From positions 16,364-40,621 of the forward strand of contig DJQM01000036.1 in assembly GCA_002437585.1 (NCBI GenBank): a stretch of DNA of 24,258 bases, read 5' to 3'. The position numbers and the translations under genes were made by a program. The notes under the pieces are model-generated. The model had not been told where the DNA came from. It ran no database searches and was given only the letters and a program-made list of their open reading frames with translations. This document shows, one piece after another, positions 22,207-24,258 of the stretch (the stretch's first letter is position 1; every line of letters starts with the position of its first letter). Origin of the DNA: Clostridiales bacterium UBA6386 (GTDB lineage: Bacteria > Bacillota > Clostridia > Oscillospirales > Oscillospiraceae).

Positions 22207-24210
22207 ATGCTCAAAGCGTTTCTGTTTGGTTTTGATGTTACATATGCCGAGAAGAAAGTACTCAATAATACCACGCTCTTTGCCTATCTTCTGAAACCTG
22301 AGGAGTATCTGAGTGAGGCCTTTGGAATTGATAGAGAAGTAATACTTGCATATTCTCCTTTTGATGTAATTCAGCCCCGGGCACTTCAGGCAACTAATAT
22401 GCTTTTTGATGTATTTCCTTTCAAAAACAGAGTTGATACTCTGAATTGCTTTATTGTATCCAAAGATTATAACATCTTAGAGCAAGCAGGAGTAACCAGT
22501 TTCTCGGAATCGCAGTCTCGTTCAATGGTGCCTTTTGTGTATGATGAATTAGTCGCCCATTCGGGTGATAGTTGGTACATTAGAAATCAACTGCGTAACA
22601 ATTTCTACGATGTTGATTTGTTTGGCTATACCTTACCGCTGAGAGACGAGACCTCATTCTTTGGACGTCAGCAAATCATTGCAAGGTATGTTGATGCAAT
22701 AAAGCGCTGCGAGAATCGTGGAATTTTTGGCGTAAGGAAAACCGGAAAAACTTCTTTGTTATTTAAAATTGATCGTTTGGTGCGTGAACAACGTCTTGGA
22801 TTTGTATTTTTTTATGACTGCAAGTCTCCGTCTTACAGGATGCTTCATTGGAATGAATTATTGGGGGAAATCTGCAGTAATATCGCAAAGCGGTTAGGCA
22901 TCAATATTCGTAGAGAATATGACGAGAAAAATATCATAAAAAGTTTCCGATATGTTGTTAATGAAGCCTCTAAAAAAGACAAGAAAATAGTAATAATATT
23001 TGATGAGATTGAGTATATTTCCTTTAAAAGCCCACTAAATCCTCACTGGCATAGCGAGTTTATTGATTTCTGGCAAACAATCTGGTCCGTTCAAAGCATT
23101 CATCGCAATCTCGTATTCATTTTGTCTGGCGTGAATCCCAGCGTTACAGAAATCGATACAATAAATGGGATACAGAACCCGCTCTTTAGTATAGTGCAAT
23201 CAGAATACCTTCAAGGTCTTTCTGAAGATGATGCACGAACGATGGTCCGCACATTAGGCAGACGAATGGGCGTAAAGTTTGATTATCCTGCAATTACTTT
23301 GTTATATAATCAATATAATGGCCATCCAATGTTGCTACGTTTGGCATGTAGCTATATTAACCGGCAGTACAGTTCACAAGATAGACCAATAAATATCAAA
23401 TTAGAAGATGTGCAAAAATATCAAGAAGAGATTGATATTGAATTAGCGTACTATTTCAAGCATGTTGTGTCTGAGATACAGCAATTTTACCCTGACGAAT
23501 ATGAGATGTTTGAAATGCTTGCATCAGGGCAAACTTCTGATTTCATAGAGTTGGCATCGATGGTTGAATACACAAAACATCTTTATAATTATGGACTAAT
23601 TGCCAAGGACAAGCGGGGAACCCCATATGTAAAAATGCCAGTTGCGGGCAGATACGTTGCAATGGAATTAGCCAAAAAAGAAAATCGGCGTTCTTTGTAC
23701 AAAATAATAGATAAGAGCAAGCGTAGAGATTGGGTTACTCAACGAATGAAATCTATTGTACGTGACATTCGTCAGCTTGAAACTGCAATACGTGGGGCAA
23801 AAAAAGACAAATTATTTGGAGAAAATTCATTCCCAGAAGCAGAAAAATTTGCAGGTATTATACCGGTTTCCTCTGAGGCGGAATTTGAAGCGTTTTTCAA
23901 TATCTGCAACCGGTGTTTTGTTGAGTCAATTGAGAACTATGGTAAATCAATAGGAAAGTCGGATTATTTTTGGAAAGAGATAAAGGCTGCATACCCGTCT
24001 CTCCATGCTGTACTGCATCGAATTAAAGTGTATCGCCATTCCCAGGATCATTCATTGCTTCACCCGGATGTTGCGCAAAAGTACAGGGAATTCTGGGACG
24101 AAGATACAAAGGGAATTTCTGATCCAGATGAGCAAAGATTTGCAATCCAGCAAAAAACTCTTGAAAATTTCTTGACCGCAGTTCAGCTTGAAATAGCTGC
24201 AATAACTTAA
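22207..24210 (+). CDS. STAND/AAA-type ATPase downstream of type III RM, possible HEPN-like C-terminus
   Basis: A 667-residue protein. Residues 1-148 form an unrecognised N-terminal domain. FFGR (151-154) begins the ATPase core, with Walker A GVRKTGKT (175-182), Walker B IVIIFDEIE (261-269), a sensor-like LSG (306-308) and GHP (372-374), as in STAND/archaeal-type ATPases. A winged-helix-like section follows (about 425-485). The C-terminal part is helical and holds RIKVYRH (605-611), which fits the Rx4-6H pattern of HEPN RNases, though this is a weak match. The gene is much AT-richer (30% GC in 22921-22980) than mod/res. It has no good ribosome site of its own; AGGAGG lies before the 18-codon frame upstream. 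It may be an added defence gene acting with or beside the RM system. Confidence 0.8.
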   Translation: MLKAFLFGFDVTYAEKKVLNNTTLFAYLLKPEEYLSEAFGIDREVILAYSPFDVIQPRALQATNMLFDVFPFKNRVDTLNCFIVSKDYNILEQAGVTSFSESQSRSMVPFVYDELVAHSGDSWYIRNQLRNNFYDVDLFGYTLPLRDETSFFGRQQIIARYVDAIKRCENRGIFGVRKTGKTSLLFKIDRLVREQRLGFVFFYDCKSPSYRMLHWNELLGEICSNIAKRLGINIRREYDEKNIIKSFRYVVNEASKKDKKIVIIFDEIEYISFKSPLNPHWHSEFIDFWQTIWSVQSIHRNLVFILSGVNPSVTEIDTINGIQNPLFSIVQSEYLQGLSEDDARTMVRTLGRRMGVKFDYPAITLLYNQYNGHPMLLRLACSYINRQYSSQDRPINIKLEDVQKYQEEIDIELAYYFKHVVSEIQQFYPDEYEMFEMLASGQTSDFIELASMVEYTKHLYNYGLIAKDKRGTPYVKMPVAGRYVAMELAKKENRRSLYKIIDKSKRRDWVTQRMKSIVRDIRQLETAIRGAKKDKLFGENSFPEAEKFAGIIPVSSEAEFEAFFNICNRCFVESIENYGKSIGKSDYFWKEIKAAYPSLHAVLHRIKVYRHSQDHSLLHPDVAQKYREFWDEDTKGISDPDEQRFAIQQKTLENFLTAVQLEIAAIT

Positions 24211-24258
24211 AACACATGAGCCGTGCAATAAAGTAAATAATGCTTATCGACTTAACAC

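Larger units (their letters stand above)
9638..24258. mobile_element. Integrated satellite-like element with capsid, replicase and type III RM (right end outside window)
   Basis: Recombinase, TnpW-like protein, excisionase-like HTH, PrimPol replicase with adjacent iterons, lone capsid gene, divergent XRE repressor and a restriction cargo follow one another without house-keeping genes. Base composition also shifts compared with the GC-rich chromosome to the left. The left limit is placed after the tRNA. No right junction, portal, terminase, tail, lysis or conjugation gene is visible, so prophage or ICE are less likely than a satellite or integrative plasmid. The RM and ATPase genes could be cargo or a neighbouring island. 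Confidence 0.65.

Overview
The window looks like a chromosomal stretch of a gut-type Clostridia bacterium, probably Oscillospiraceae/Ruminococcaceae. This rests on Gram-positive style promoters and AGGAGG ribosome sites, GC-rich house-keeping genes (about 68% GC in one hand-counted line of tsaB), the multidomain GGDEF/EAL protein and the family content. No ribosomal RNA or species marker is present, so the genus is not resolved.

Positions 1 to about 9640 are ordinary chromosome. A leftward zinc-homeostasis cluster (Fur/Zur-type regulator, small Cys/His-rich membrane protein, ZnuA-like lipoprotein cut by the window edge) is divergent from tsaB (tRNA t6A synthesis). tsaB is followed by a 161-bp MITE-like palindromic element and upp (uracil salvage). 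Next come a large leftward REC-GGDEF-EAL-REC-GGDEF c-di-GMP protein, a gene-poor stretch with a strong terminator and a hairpin repeat, a TetR regulator, a GH13 neopullulanase-type amylase with a translationally coupled Cys-rich mini-protein, and a tRNA-Val(GAC) with its own promoter.

From just after the tRNA the content changes to an integrated mobile element whose right end is not seen. It begins with a large serine recombinase and a TnpW-like gene. A leftward operon then runs (5' to 3') basic 53-aa protein, excisionase-like HTH, PrimPol/SF3-helicase replicase, iteron-rich origin-like segment, two small hypotheticals, two paralogous zinc-ribbon proteins, and a lone HK97-fold major capsid protein with no delta domain, closed by a hairpin. 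No portal, terminase, protease or tail gene lies in the visible part, so this resembles a phage satellite rather than a prophage. The replicase followed by two iteron blocks around an AT-rich core recalls the SaPI rep/ori arrangement.

Divergent from that operon, an XRE repressor is translationally coupled to a complete type III restriction-modification pair (Mod, Res). A low-GC STAND/AAA ATPase gene follows, with a possible HEPN-like C-terminus and an in-frame TAA near its likely N-terminus. Repeated TTCTCAC half-sites lie in both divergent promoters, suggesting one repressor sets replication/capsid expression against the defence cargo. The most interesting parts are the capsid-only satellite with its iteron origin and the repressor-linked type III RM plus ATPase module.
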